Assembly: GCF_001681715.1 (NCBI RefSeq)
Contig: NZ_LNWY01000006.1
Span: forward strand, 248,001 to 312,000
DNA length: 64,000 nt
Reading direction: 5' to 3'
Source of the DNA: Tritonibacter mobilis
GTDB taxonomy: Bacteria; Pseudomonadota; Alphaproteobacteria; Rhodobacterales; Rhodobacteraceae
Within the stretch, counting starts at the first letter, position 1, and every line of letters begins with the position of its first letter. The position numbers were made by a program, and so were the translations under genes. Below are positions 1 through 8,495 of the stretch, in pieces. A model generated the notes under the pieces. The model worked only from the letters and a program-made list of their open reading frames with translations, was not told the DNA's origin and searched no databases.

Positions 1-551
1 TCCCATGTTTCAGAAACGACAGCTGCGGTTTTCTGAGGGAGGCTCAGAATATTGAAGACCCCGGCCGAGCGCACCGCCGTGGGGGAGGCGGGGCGCGTCA
101 CGTCGTGACAGGCCAGGGTCTGAACTCGGATGGGGATTCCGAGTGTTCTTTCTACCGGGTTCAACATTTCACGAAGCGCGTTGAGCACGTTATGTGCAGC
201 GCGCGCCTGAAAATGCTGGGATAGGGTTGCCAGATCGGCCTGAAACGGTGCCACCTCGATGCCGCTGCCACCCAGTAGATATCCCGCGAGCACACGCGCT
301 ACAGGGTGTTGGGGTGACAACACCTGACCTTCGGCATCGAACGGCGAGACCACACAGGTCACAGGGATATTGCGCTCCCACAGGGTATCAAGCACGGCAA
401 TCAGATGTGGCACGGAGGTTGACGCGTCTATTCCCGTGATCACCGGATAGGTTTGCGGAGTCACTGCGCCGATAAAGTCAGCGGCAAAGGTTTTTACCGG
501 GATCAACGCAGCGCCGACACCGAGAGCTTTGAGGAAGGTTCTGCGTTTCAT
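1..551 (-). CDS. Tat-type exported protein, unknown function (C-terminus cut by window edge)
   Basis: An open frame reads from ATG at 551 to the left edge without a stop, giving about 183 residues of N-terminus. It begins with a twin-arginine-like signal (RRTFLK near residues 3-8, then a hydrophobic stretch ending near VKTFA), so the product is probably exported folded. Its ATG overlaps the TGA of the upstream fusion glycosyltransferase gene (ATGA), which implies co-transcription and a shared role in surface polysaccharide. The segment with PHLIAVLDTLWERNIPVT looks faintly like the first strand and helix of a polysaccharide-deacetylase-like fold, but no catalytic motif is visible in the part present. 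The function is not recognised. Confidence 0.7.
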   Translation of the reverse strand, partial: MKRRTFLKALGVGAALIPVKTFAADFIGAVTPQTYPVITGIDASTSVPHLIAVLDTLWERNIPVTCVVSPFDAEGQVLSPQHPVARVLAGYLLGGSGIEVAPFQADLATLSQHFQARAAHNVLNALREMLNPVERTLGIPIRVQTLACHDVTRPASPTAVRSAGVFNILSLPQKTAAVVSETW

Positions 552-3500
552 GTGCCGCTCGTCGCCAAACTATAATCACGCCCCAACCGTTTTTGAGTGC
601 CCCAGCTGAACAGACGGCCGGTGAGTGCACGCAGGATGGCGCGAATGACGGAATAGTAAAGGATTGGGCGGTAAAACACCCGCTGGATCGGGAACAACAA
701 CAGCGACCACATGCTTTCGTCTTTGTCCCGTGCAAGGGCAAAGGCCGCGATCAGGAACTCCAGCGCAGGCAATGTGAGATAGGCCAGAAGATACTGCATA
801 TCCTGCGAACTGGCGGCGCTGCCATCCCAGCCACCGCTGACCAAACGGTATAGCAAAAGCGCGACAAAGAGATCAGCAATCGGAGCAAGCAGCGGGAAGA
901 GGTAGCCAAAGATAAACATGTCAGGAATGGAGACAAGTCCGACAGAGCGTCCCTCAAACACTGCTTTCTTGTGCTTCCATGCGCTTTGGAACATGCCAAA
1001 GGACCAACGCAGACGTTGTTTTAAAAGTTGCCCGATCCGCTCGGGGACCTCGGTATAGCCGCGCGCATTTGCCTCGTAGATAATGCGGTAGCCGGCTCGA
1101 TTGACCTGAATGGTCAAATCGGTGTCTTCGGTCATGGTTTCGTCGCTGAAGTGCCCCGTTTTTCGAAGCGCAGCCACACGCCATGCACCCAAGGCACCCG
1201 GTACCACGAGCATGCCGTTGATGAGGTCAAAAGCTTTGCGTTCGACGTTTTGCGCCGTGGTATATTCAAGTGCCTGCAGGCAGGTCAGCAGATTGACTTT
1301 GTTACCCGCCATGATTTTGCCCGCAACCGCGCCGATCTTGGGGTTGTCAAAATGTCTGACCATATGACTGATCGCACTCTTCTCGACCTGAGTATCCGCA
1401 TCAATACAGACCACGATATCGGCTGAAGTGTTGAGGAGGGCACGGTTCAAGGCGCTCCATTTGCCCTGATTGGGCTGCGAGATAACGCGCACTTCTTGGT
1501 TGTGCGAGAATGTAAAGACTTCGTTCAACGTGTTGTCGCTGGACCCATCATCCACGACGATGATCTCGATGTTCTTGTAGTCGCTCGCCCGCACACTTTG
1601 GATGCAGCTGCGGATCACTTTTTCCTCGTTATGTGCGGGGATGATCACCGCAACCTTAGGATTGGTGAGGGAAACGGTGCGATGGCCCCGCCAGTTGAGC
1701 AGAGCAAGAAGCAAGATGGCGAGCGAGCGGATCACGCCGATTGCCAGTGCGAGCCAGAAGAGGGTCACGATGGCATCCTGTCCCCATGCAACCAGAGAGA
1801 AAGAGACACGGTCAAAGGTTTGATAGCCGCCTTCGGCAACCGGCATCAGTGCTGCGCGTGTGCTGCCGGTCAGATCGGCAATGGTTGTGAATTCATAGCC
1901 CAAGGCGCCAAGCTCTGAGATGATAAAACGTGTCGCTTCCACCGATGCCGTCCGGTCTTCACCGCCGTCGTGCAACAGGATGACGTTGCCAGCGCCGCGT
2001 TCGACTTCCTTGATCGCAAAGTCGGCGATCTCGCGGCCACTCCAGCCCGTCCAGTCGTGGGGCACGACGTCCATGCCCACAACCTGCATGCCGCGATCCC
2101 ACGCGATTTCCAGCGCTGCGACACGATCCGCGGTGACCGGGCCGCCGCTGCGTTGAAACGGTTCACGATAGAGCGTCATCTGACGACCCGCTGCACCCGC
2201 TACGACCTTGTCCAGCATGGAGTATTCAAGCGTTGCGCGGGTTTTGGACACCTGATCCATGCGCGGATGGGAGAAGGTATGCGCACCGATTTCGTGCCCT
2301 TCATCGATCATGCGGTTCAAGACCGCAGGCGCGTCCATGACACTTCTGCCAGTCACAAAGAATGTTGCAGGCGTCTTGGTCTCTTTCAGGATGTCGAGGA
2401 TCTGTTCGGAGTAAACCGGATGCGGGCCGTCATCAAAGGTGAGTACGACCTTGCGACCTGCGGGTTTGCCGTAACGCTCAAGCGAATAGGGACGGGGAAG
2501 CAGATCGTAGGTTTGCCCGATTACGCGCCCGGTTTCTGTGTCAAAGTTCAATTGACGGATGCCGGGGGACTGACGGTGGGTCAGTCGCAACAGCGCCCCC
2601 TCGCCAGAATAATTGACGTAGTTGTCGAGCTTTACCAGTGCCAGTTCTGCGCTCAGTGTCTGCGTGCTGAGGTTGCGATTGCGTAGCACGGTCCAGATGC
2701 CGGGATCTTCGAGGCCCAGCGACCAAATCCCATTGTCGGTGATGCCCAGATCGCGCAGGATGGCCATCTGATTGATCAGACTTGCTGCATCCTGCATCCA
2801 AATCTTGCGGCTGCGCCCCTCAGCATCGCGGTAGGACGCAAGGCTGCCAGAGGTTTTGGCACTGAACCGGACTTTCGTCCCGGCATCTGCGATACGTTCC
2901 ATGGCGGCTGCATAAGGCAGCACATCGGGCAAAGGCTTGCCGGAGGTCCATTCCACCGCAAAATTCCCAAGCGCTACGACGAGCTTGTCTTTGCCAATCT
3001 GCTCTGCTGCGGATTTTGCGGTTTCTTCAAACCAAACATCGGCGGCGAGCGGTGACGGGGCGGTGCCAACCCATGGATCTAGGAAGAGCTTCAGGATCAC
3101 TTTATCAAAAAGCGCGGTGGTCTCCTTTGACTTCCACGCGGATGATGTGCCGCTCAGAACGATGCAGGAGGCCATGCCTTCGGCATTCAACCCTGAGCTC
3201 AGTGTCTGAAAGAAAGGCTGAAGTGCCGGAAGGTCAGAGGTTTCCAAACCGGGAATGCTGAGGCACGCACCTTGCGGGTAGAGCGGACGCAGATGTTCTA
3301 TCACCTGTGCGGTGGTGCGCTGGGCGACAGCTTTGCTGCTGATTGCGCTGATGAAGGCGGCTTTGTCCTCGCCGGTATCCAGCTCAATCTTGGGCATCAG
3401 GTCGGGCGCATTGCCGGACTTGCTGCGGTACTCCATGACGGGCGCGCGACTTTCCTCTGTTTCCATCGAGACTTTGGCACCACTGGCCGTTGCCTCGATG

Positions 3501-3958
3501 CGAAGCCAGTCGGGAACAAGGACGCTCAATTGATTGCAGCTCTCGGTCAGGGACAACTGACCCCAATCATTATCCGATGGGATATGGCCGTAGACCACGG
3601 GCGCAGTAGGGCCTGCCATGGCCGCAAAAAACGGCTGACTGGGGGCCTCGCAGGAGGGTTTTGGAGGCAACACGGGCATCAATGATGCCAGACGTATATC
3701 GTCGGTCTGTGTCACGGGATCTGTTGCAGGCAGCGCAAGCACTTGCTGTTCAGGCCAGTTTCCTGTGATTTCATCCCAGGCGGTATGCCAAGAAAACGTG
3801 CCGTTCAGAAACAGATAAAGCCACGCCATCAAACAGAGCATGCTGAGGGCCACGATGGCACGCACACGACGAAAGCGCAGCCTGCGCGGGTCATCAAAAA
3901 CCTTATGCGCATCCGCCTTTACGGCGAGCTTTTCGTAATGGAATGCAAAGCGGCTCAC
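548..3958 (-). CDS. GH18-like / NodB polysaccharide deacetylase / GT2 glycosyltransferase fusion protein
   Basis: This 1136-residue protein joins three parts. A cytoplasmic N-terminus and one membrane segment (about 33-53) precede an extracytoplasmic region to about 480 that resembles a degenerate GH18 (chitinase-like) barrel. A NodB deacetylase domain follows, with TFDDGPHP near 507-514 and the metal-site motif HTFSHP further on. After another membrane segment comes a family 2 glycosyltransferase: PAHNE near 776, DDGSSD near 802 and the processive-synthase motif QRLRW near 983, then C-terminal membrane helices. Families of this layout make and deacetylate a beta-linked amino-sugar polymer while exporting it. 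The role in exopolysaccharide is inferred; the polymer is unknown. It is co-transcribed with the Tat-type gene that overlaps its stop. Confidence 0.88.
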   Translation of the reverse strand: MSRFAFHYEKLAVKADAHKVFDDPRRLRFRRVRAIVALSMLCLMAWLYLFLNGTFSWHTAWDEITGNWPEQQVLALPATDPVTQTDDIRLASLMPVLPPKPSCEAPSQPFFAAMAGPTAPVVYGHIPSDNDWGQLSLTESCNQLSVLVPDWLRIEATASGAKVSMETEESRAPVMEYRSKSGNAPDLMPKIELDTGEDKAAFISAISSKAVAQRTTAQVIEHLRPLYPQGACLSIPGLETSDLPALQPFFQTLSSGLNAEGMASCIVLSGTSSAWKSKETTALFDKVILKLFLDPWVGTAPSPLAADVWFEETAKSAAEQIGKDKLVVALGNFAVEWTSGKPLPDVLPYAAAMERIADAGTKVRFSAKTSGSLASYRDAEGRSRKIWMQDAASLINQMAILRDLGITDNGIWSLGLEDPGIWTVLRNRNLSTQTLSAELALVKLDNYVNYSGEGALLRLTHRQSPGIRQLNFDTETGRVIGQTYDLLPRPYSLERYGKPAGRKVVLTFDDGPHPVYSEQILDILKETKTPATFFVTGRSVMDAPAVLNRMIDEGHEIGAHTFSHPRMDQVSKTRATLEYSMLDKVVAGAAGRQMTLYREPFQRSGGPVTADRVAALEIAWDRGMQVVGMDVVPHDWTGWSGREIADFAIKEVERGAGNVILLHDGGEDRTASVEATRFIISELGALGYEFTTIADLTGSTRAALMPVAEGGYQTFDRVSFSLVAWGQDAIVTLFWLALAIGVIRSLAILLLALLNWRGHRTVSLTNPKVAVIIPAHNEEKVIRSCIQSVRASDYKNIEIIVVDDGSSDNTLNEVFTFSHNQEVRVISQPNQGKWSALNRALLNTSADIVVCIDADTQVEKSAISHMVRHFDNPKIGAVAGKIMAGNKVNLLTCLQALEYTTAQNVERKAFDLINGMLVVPGALGAWRVAALRKTGHFSDETMTEDTDLTIQVNRAGYRIIYEANARGYTEVPERIGQLLKQRLRWSFGMFQSAWKHKKAVFEGRSVGLVSIPDMFIFGYLFPLLAPIADLFVALLLYRLVSGGWDGSAASSQDMQYLLAYLTLPALEFLIAAFALARDKDESMWSLLLFPIQRVFYRPILYYSVIRAILRALTGRLFSWGTQKRLGRDYSLATSGT

Positions 3959-4421
3959 TCCGAAGCCCCTTTGATGCCAAACGGCACTATGCTGGCAGGC
4001 GACAAGCCACAGCTTGCCGCAATCACTTTAAGCGAAATTGCTGACACGGTTCCCCACAACCCGACTAGTTGCCCTGCAACGCCACTGGCCGCATCGCGAC
4101 AGGAGTCCCCACCCCCGTTCCGCAGCAGCTGCAAAGCTGTTTGTTTGATGTCAGCAGCTTCTCGCTGACCTCTAACAATGTCAAAATTCAGTTAAGCTTG
4201 AGCCGAATTTAGCTCAAATTAGCATCAATTCACAGGAACAATCACCTCATATTGGTGTGATTGTCCTCAGGGTTGATGTGTTCTGACCTTTTGTTCAGTC
4301 GATCCTGCACGAACGAATCGAATTTCAACCTCTTGCGCACCCATTGTCTTCAACTGCGGGGTCAGGCAGTCTCGGCAACAGAGCGTCGTTGATTGCGGGT
4401 CCGACGCCAATGGGATGAGAG
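3959..4421. promoter_or_regulatory. Divergent intergenic region with two inverted repeats
   Basis: This 463-bp gap separates two divergent glycosyltransferase genes and holds no convincing gene. Its middle is AT-rich. Two inverted repeats stand out: TTGAGC-N8-GCTCAA at 4198-4217 and CAATCAC-N11-GTGATTG at 4239-4263, the second extended by AGGA/TCCT flanks with one unpaired base. They are candidate operator sites for a regulator that could control both genes. No regulator gene is adjacent, so its identity is unknown. Confidence 0.45.
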
Positions 4422-5432
4422 ATGCACTATATCAATATTTCCGATCTCGCAGATCGAGACTGGCGCTTTCTGGAACCCTACAACACCTCGCCTGAACTGA
4501 CTTGGGACATGCACTACGGGCGTCCCCGCAACATGTTAGAGCGGCGCATCACGCGCCCAGCTCTGGGGCGGTATCGGGCCTGCCTGTCTGCAGTCTGGGC
4601 TGCGCGCCAAAGAAAAAGCGCGGTGTTGGTGTCGCATTTGCCGAACGTGACACTGGCGACAGCGGCCATGGCGCGTGTGATCGCTCCGAACTGCTCTCAC
4701 ATCGCTTTTGCTTTCAACTACACCCATTTGCCCACGGGCCGCCGCCTTGATCTGTCGCGCCGCCATTTCAAGGCTGTGCAGGAGTTCACGGTCTTTTCGC
4801 GGTATGAAGTCCGGCTCTACGCTGAGCTGTTTGATTTGCCGTCTGAACGCTTCACTTTCTTGCCGTGGGCGATGGAGGTGCCCGAGGTTGCGGAAGATCA
4901 ACCAAGGCCGTTTGAACGCCCCTATCTTTGTGCCATCGGCGGAGAGGGGCGGGATTACCGCGTCCTCGCCGACGCGATGCGTATAACACCAGAGTTACGC
5001 TTGGCGATCGTGGCGCGTCCTGCCAGCGTCGAAGGCATTTCATTTCCCGACAATGTGAAGATCTTCACCAACTTGCCTGCTCCTGTGACATGGGCAATTG
5101 CCAAACAATCCTGCGGGATGGCGATCGCCTTGCGCTCAGGTCATACCCCCAATGGGCATGTGACGATGGTAGGTGCGCAAAGGCTTGGTGTGCCGTTGGT
5201 GGTCACACGTTCAGTGGGGGTGGCGGATTATGTCGATGGGCAAACGGCTTTGATGGTGCAACCGCAGGAGGCCGCTGATATGGCGCAGGCCTTGCGCGCA
5301 ATCGCGGACGACCCTGCTGGTGCGCGAGAGAGAGCAGCGCGCGCCCGCGCTAACGCGGAACGTGAATGCGATCCTCGTGTTTGGTTGCGCTACTTTGTCG
5401 ATCTGGATGCGCGCTTCAAATCACTGGTTTGA
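4422..5432 (+). CDS. GT4/GT1-like glycosyltransferase
   Basis: This 336-residue protein shows the two-domain GT-B pattern of retaining glycosyltransferases. The C-terminal half has the typical conserved elements: a glycine-rich turn (CAIGGEGRDYRVLADAM), a segment with HTPNGHVTMVGAQRLGVPLV that fits the sugar-nucleotide site, and a tail with ADMAQALRAIADDP. The ATG follows a purine-rich GGGATGAGAG, an acceptable ribosome binding site. It diverges from the exopolysaccharide-type fusion gene and probably adds a sugar to a surface glycan or lipid, which is inference. It converges on the ectR gene with only 15 bp between the stops. Confidence 0.75.
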   Translation: MHYINISDLADRDWRFLEPYNTSPELTWDMHYGRPRNMLERRITRPALGRYRACLSAVWAARQRKSAVLVSHLPNVTLATAAMARVIAPNCSHIAFAFNYTHLPTGRRLDLSRRHFKAVQEFTVFSRYEVRLYAELFDLPSERFTFLPWAMEVPEVAEDQPRPFERPYLCAIGGEGRDYRVLADAMRITPELRLAIVARPASVEGISFPDNVKIFTNLPAPVTWAIAKQSCGMAIALRSGHTPNGHVTMVGAQRLGVPLVVTRSVGVADYVDGQTALMVQPQEAADMAQALRAIADDPAGARERAARARANAERECDPRVWLRYFVDLDARFKSLV

Positions 5433-5447
5433 ATAGCAACAGGTGGC

Positions 5448-5951
5448 TCAGCTCGGACGGCCGACGCCCTTGATGTCGCCCGTGGTCAGTACCGGAGCAG
5501 CATCCATATCGTCCGCATTAAGCATCGCGGCCACGCGTTCGAGCGAGGCAAGCAGCTGCGCCTGCTCCCAGTCTTTCAACTGTTCGAAGGCGCGCACATA
5601 GCGCTGCTGCAGCGCGTCCGGTGCCGCTTTGACGGCCTCGCGCCCCGCAGGTTCCAGCACGACATTGGTTTGTCGACGATCCGCCTCGGAGCGCATACGT
5701 GTCGCCATCCCACGTGAGACGATTTTATCGACAAGAGCAGTCACCGTAGCCTGAGCCACACCCATGGTCTGCGCCAGCTCTTTGGGGGTGGCGCTGCCCC
5801 CGCTGGTTGCAAGCAATTGCAGCACGCGCAACTGCGCTGGCGTTAGACCAGAGGCCTGCGCCAGATTGCGGGAATAAAGCTCCGTTGCACGCAGAATACG
5901 TCTGAGTGCAATCAGGCTTTCGTCAGTTCTGTTACGCGGGCGGTCATTCAT
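5448..5951 (-). CDS. ectR: MarR-family regulator of ectoine synthesis (EctR-like)
   Basis: This 167-residue winged-helix protein of the MarR family has a recognition region around residues 55-85 (TPKELAQTMGVAQATVTALVDKIVSRG) and the wing with SEADRR. It is transcribed away from ectA. EctR-type MarR repressors encoded beside ectABC are known to repress ectoine genes at low salinity, and the position here matches. A perfect 6-bp inverted repeat with a 5-bp spacer lies 35-51 bp upstream of its start and would suit autoregulation. The symbol is assigned by context and family, since MarR proteins cannot be told apart by motif alone. Confidence 0.78.
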   Translation of the reverse strand: MNDRPRNRTDESLIALRRILRATELYSRNLAQASGLTPAQLRVLQLLATSGGSATPKELAQTMGVAQATVTALVDKIVSRGMATRMRSEADRRQTNVVLEPAGREAVKAAPDALQQRYVRAFEQLKDWEQAQLLASLERVAAMLNADDMDAAPVLTTGDIKGVGRPS

Positions 5952-5985
5952 AGCGCTCTAAAGTGTCACGGATGGCGAATTCCTT

Positions 5986-6002
5986 CAATACACTAAGTAT
6001 TG
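5986..6002. promoter_or_regulatory. Candidate EctR operator
   Basis: CAATAC-ACTAA-GTATTG is a perfect inverted repeat of 17 bp between ectR and ectA. Size and symmetry suit a MarR dimer. It lies 35 to 51 bp upstream of the ectR ATG and about 180 bp upstream of ectA. Its contact with EctR is inferred from position. Confidence 0.5.
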
Positions 6003-6178
6003 TCGAAGTGTTTCCTTGTGACGAAGCAAGTTTTTTACAGCATAATTTGCCTTTCTAAACAGTATTTCTCTTTGAAATCAGGCAATAATCACATTGGGGA
6101 ATAAAATTACTGAGGTTCTTGAAGTTTTTACATCTTCGCTATATTTAGAAAGGCGAACGAAAATGGAGACGGTGAGCG

Positions 6179-6730
6179 ATGCCTAAAGACATCTTGCAGA
6201 CTGAGACTGATAGCCCCCGAACTTGCCAGCCCCGCCTGCGCAAGCCAAACGCGACGGACGGGGCCGAAATCTGGGAGCTGGTCAAGGCCTGCGAGCCGCT
6301 CGACCGCAACTCCATGTATGCCAACTTGATCCAGGCGGATCACTTCCGCGACACCTGCGTGGTGGCGGAGCTTGATGGCGAAATCGTTGGCTGGATTTCC
6401 GGCCACATGATCCCGGGCGATGATGCGTTCTTCGTCTGGCAGGTCGCGGTGGGTGAAGCCGCGCGCGGCATGGGACTGGGCAAGAAGATGCTGAAGGCGC
6501 TGATCGCGCGTGATGGCATCAGCGACGCCGCCGTGCTGAAAACAACCATCACCAAAGACAATGCGGCCTCCTGGGGCCTCTTCCGCAGCTTTGCCTGCGA
6601 TATCGGCGGGGAGCTTAGCGACGAGCCGCATTTCGAGAAAGAGGCCCATTTCGACGGCGCGCATGACACCGAGCATATGGTGACCATCACTCTCGACAGT
6701 GATGCCAAGGTCCTGAAGCGCGCGGCCTGA
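6179..6730 (+). CDS. ectA: L-2,4-diaminobutyric acid acetyltransferase
   Basis: EctA acetylates L-2,4-diaminobutyrate at the gamma amino group with acetyl-CoA, the second step of ectoine synthesis. The 183-residue protein is of GNAT fold. The acetyl-CoA loop ARGMGLG is near residues 97-103, followed by KKMLKALI, and the substrate-side motif RNSMYANLIQADHF near 43-56 is typical of EctA. The ATG at 6179 is the first in-frame start; an ATG at 6164 runs into a stop. The gene heads the ectABC-ask operon. The start lies in the right arm of a long-range 11-bp inverted repeat region that may belong to its promoter or leader. Confidence 0.95.
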   Translation: MPKDILQTETDSPRTCQPRLRKPNATDGAEIWELVKACEPLDRNSMYANLIQADHFRDTCVVAELDGEIVGWISGHMIPGDDAFFVWQVAVGEAARGMGLGKKMLKALIARDGISDAAVLKTTITKDNAASWGLFRSFACDIGGELSDEPHFEKEAHFDGAHDTEHMVTITLDSDAKVLKRAA

Positions 6731-6777
6731 ACTCCTCTCCTCATCCAGAATTTATCTTATCCGAAAAGGATTCCCCC

Positions 6778-8064
6778 ATGCCCAAAGACATGGAAACAAA
6801 CTCGTCTATCTATAAGCGCCGCGAAAGCAATGCGCGCTCCTACTGCCGTTCGTTCACCGCGTCCTTTGACACCGCACGCGGGTCCGAGCTGTTCACCGAA
6901 GACGGCACCCGTTACATCGACTTTCTGGCGGGCTGTTCCTCGCTGAACTACGGCCACAATGACCCCGATATGAAGGATGCGCTGGTTGAGCACATCCTGA
7001 AGGACGGCATCACCCATGGTCTCGACTTTCACACCGAGGCCAAAGAAGCCTTCCTGCACAGTTTCAACGACTTGATCCTCACGCCGCGCGGCATGGATCA
7101 CAAGGTGATGTTCACCGGCCCGACCGGCGCCAACGCCGTCGAGGCCGCGATGAAGATCGCCCGCAAGGTCACCGGTCGCACCAACGTGATTTCCTTCACC
7201 AACGGCTTTCACGGTGTGACCATGGGGGCGCTGGCAGCGACTGGTAACGGCTACCACCGTGGCGGCGCTGGCATGGACAAGGCGGGCGTGACGCGCATGC
7301 CATTTGAAGCCTATGCTGATGGTGTCGACAGTGCGGCACTGCTTGAAAAGATGCTCTCCGACCCCTCCGGCGGCATCGACGCCCCGGCAGCGATCATGCT
7401 GGAAACCGTTCAGGGCGAGGGTGGCCTCAACGCGGCCTCCGCCGAGTTTGTGAAAAAGCTTGAAACCATCGCCCATGCCCATGGCGCGCTGCTGATCATC
7501 GACGACATTCAGGCAGGGTGCGGTCGGACCGGCACCTTCTTCTCCTTCGACGAAATGGGTGTGAAGCCCGATATCGTCACTATGGCGAAATCCGTATCCG
7601 GCTTTGGCCTGCCGATGGCACTGGTTCTGGTGCGCCCAGAGCATGACGTCTTTGGCCCTGCCGAGCACAACGGCACCTTCCGCGGTAACACCCATGCCTT
7701 TGTGACTGCCCGCGTGGCGATCGAGAAGTTCTGGGCCGATGATGCCTTTAAAACAGAGCTCGCACGCAAGTCTGAGCTGGTTACAAGCGCCCTGCAAGAA
7801 GTGGCGAGCCACATCCCCGGAGCATACCTCAAGGGCCGTGGTCTGATGCAGGGGGTGGATGTCGGATGCGGCGATCTGGCCGGCGACATCTGTGCCCGCG
7901 CCTATGAGCTGGGTCTGGTGGTGGAAACCTCTGGTCCGAATGACGAGGTGGTTAAGATCCTCGCACCGCTCACCACCTCCGAGCAGCTGTTCTGCGAAGG
8001 CTTTGCCATTCTCAGCACCGCCGCCCGCGAAGTGGCCGCCAAAACCAAAATTGCCGCGCAATAA
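6778..8064 (+). CDS. ectB: L-2,4-diaminobutyrate-2-oxoglutarate transaminase
   Basis: EctB converts L-aspartate semialdehyde and glutamate to L-2,4-diaminobutyrate and 2-oxoglutarate, the committed step of ectoine synthesis. The 428-residue protein is a class III PLP aminotransferase. It has the cofactor-binding GPTGANAVEAA segment near 110-120, the IIDDIQAGCGRTG motif near 240-252 with the aspartate that contacts PLP, and the catalytic lysine in MAKSVSGFG near 268-276. The length fits EctB. A GGA-containing ribosome binding site sits just before the ATG. It lies 47 bp after ectA in the same operon. Confidence 0.96.
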   Translation: MPKDMETNSSIYKRRESNARSYCRSFTASFDTARGSELFTEDGTRYIDFLAGCSSLNYGHNDPDMKDALVEHILKDGITHGLDFHTEAKEAFLHSFNDLILTPRGMDHKVMFTGPTGANAVEAAMKIARKVTGRTNVISFTNGFHGVTMGALAATGNGYHRGGAGMDKAGVTRMPFEAYADGVDSAALLEKMLSDPSGGIDAPAAIMLETVQGEGGLNAASAEFVKKLETIAHAHGALLIIDDIQAGCGRTGTFFSFDEMGVKPDIVTMAKSVSGFGLPMALVLVRPEHDVFGPAEHNGTFRGNTHAFVTARVAIEKFWADDAFKTELARKSELVTSALQEVASHIPGAYLKGRGLMQGVDVGCGDLAGDICARAYELGLVVETSGPNDEVVKILAPLTTSEQLFCEGFAILSTAAREVAAKTKIAAQ

Positions 8065-8088
8065 TCTGAAGACCGGAGACCAAGACCC

Positions 8089-8481
8089 ATGATCGTACGC
8101 GATTTCAACGAACTGAAAAACACCGACCGCTCCGTCTCTGATGCGCGCTGGACCTCCACCCGCATGCTGCTGGCCGATGACGGGATGGGGTTTTCCTTCC
8201 ACATCACCGTACTCGAAGCGGGTTCGGAGCATCAGTTCCACTACAAGCACCACTTCGAGAGTGTCTATTGCATGAAAGGCAAGGGCTCGATCACCGATAT
8301 CGCCACCGGCGGGACCCACGAGATCAAGCCCGGCGTCATGTATGCGCTGAACCTGCATGACAAGCACATCCTGCGGGCCGAGGAAGAACTGCATATGGCA
8401 TGCTGCTTCAATCCGCCGGTGACCGGCACCGAAGTCCATCGCGAGGACGGCTCTTATGCTCCTGCGGAGGAGCTGGCCTGA
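8089..8481 (+). CDS. ectC: L-ectoine synthase
   Basis: EctC closes the ring of N-gamma-acetyl-diaminobutyrate to give ectoine. The 130-residue protein is a small cupin, the usual size for EctC. The conserved cupin strand HFESVYCMKGKGSI is near residues 56-69, and the PGVMYALNLHDKHILRA segment near 82-98 supplies further conserved histidine and aspartate positions. It starts with the characteristic MIVR. It sits 24 bp after ectB and 14 bp before the aspartokinase gene, so the operon is tight. No ectD (ectoine hydroxylase) follows within the window. Confidence 0.96.
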   Translation: MIVRDFNELKNTDRSVSDARWTSTRMLLADDGMGFSFHITVLEAGSEHQFHYKHHFESVYCMKGKGSITDIATGGTHEIKPGVMYALNLHDKHILRAEEELHMACCFNPPVTGTEVHREDGSYAPAEELA

Positions 8482-8495
8482 GGAACAGGTGACGC

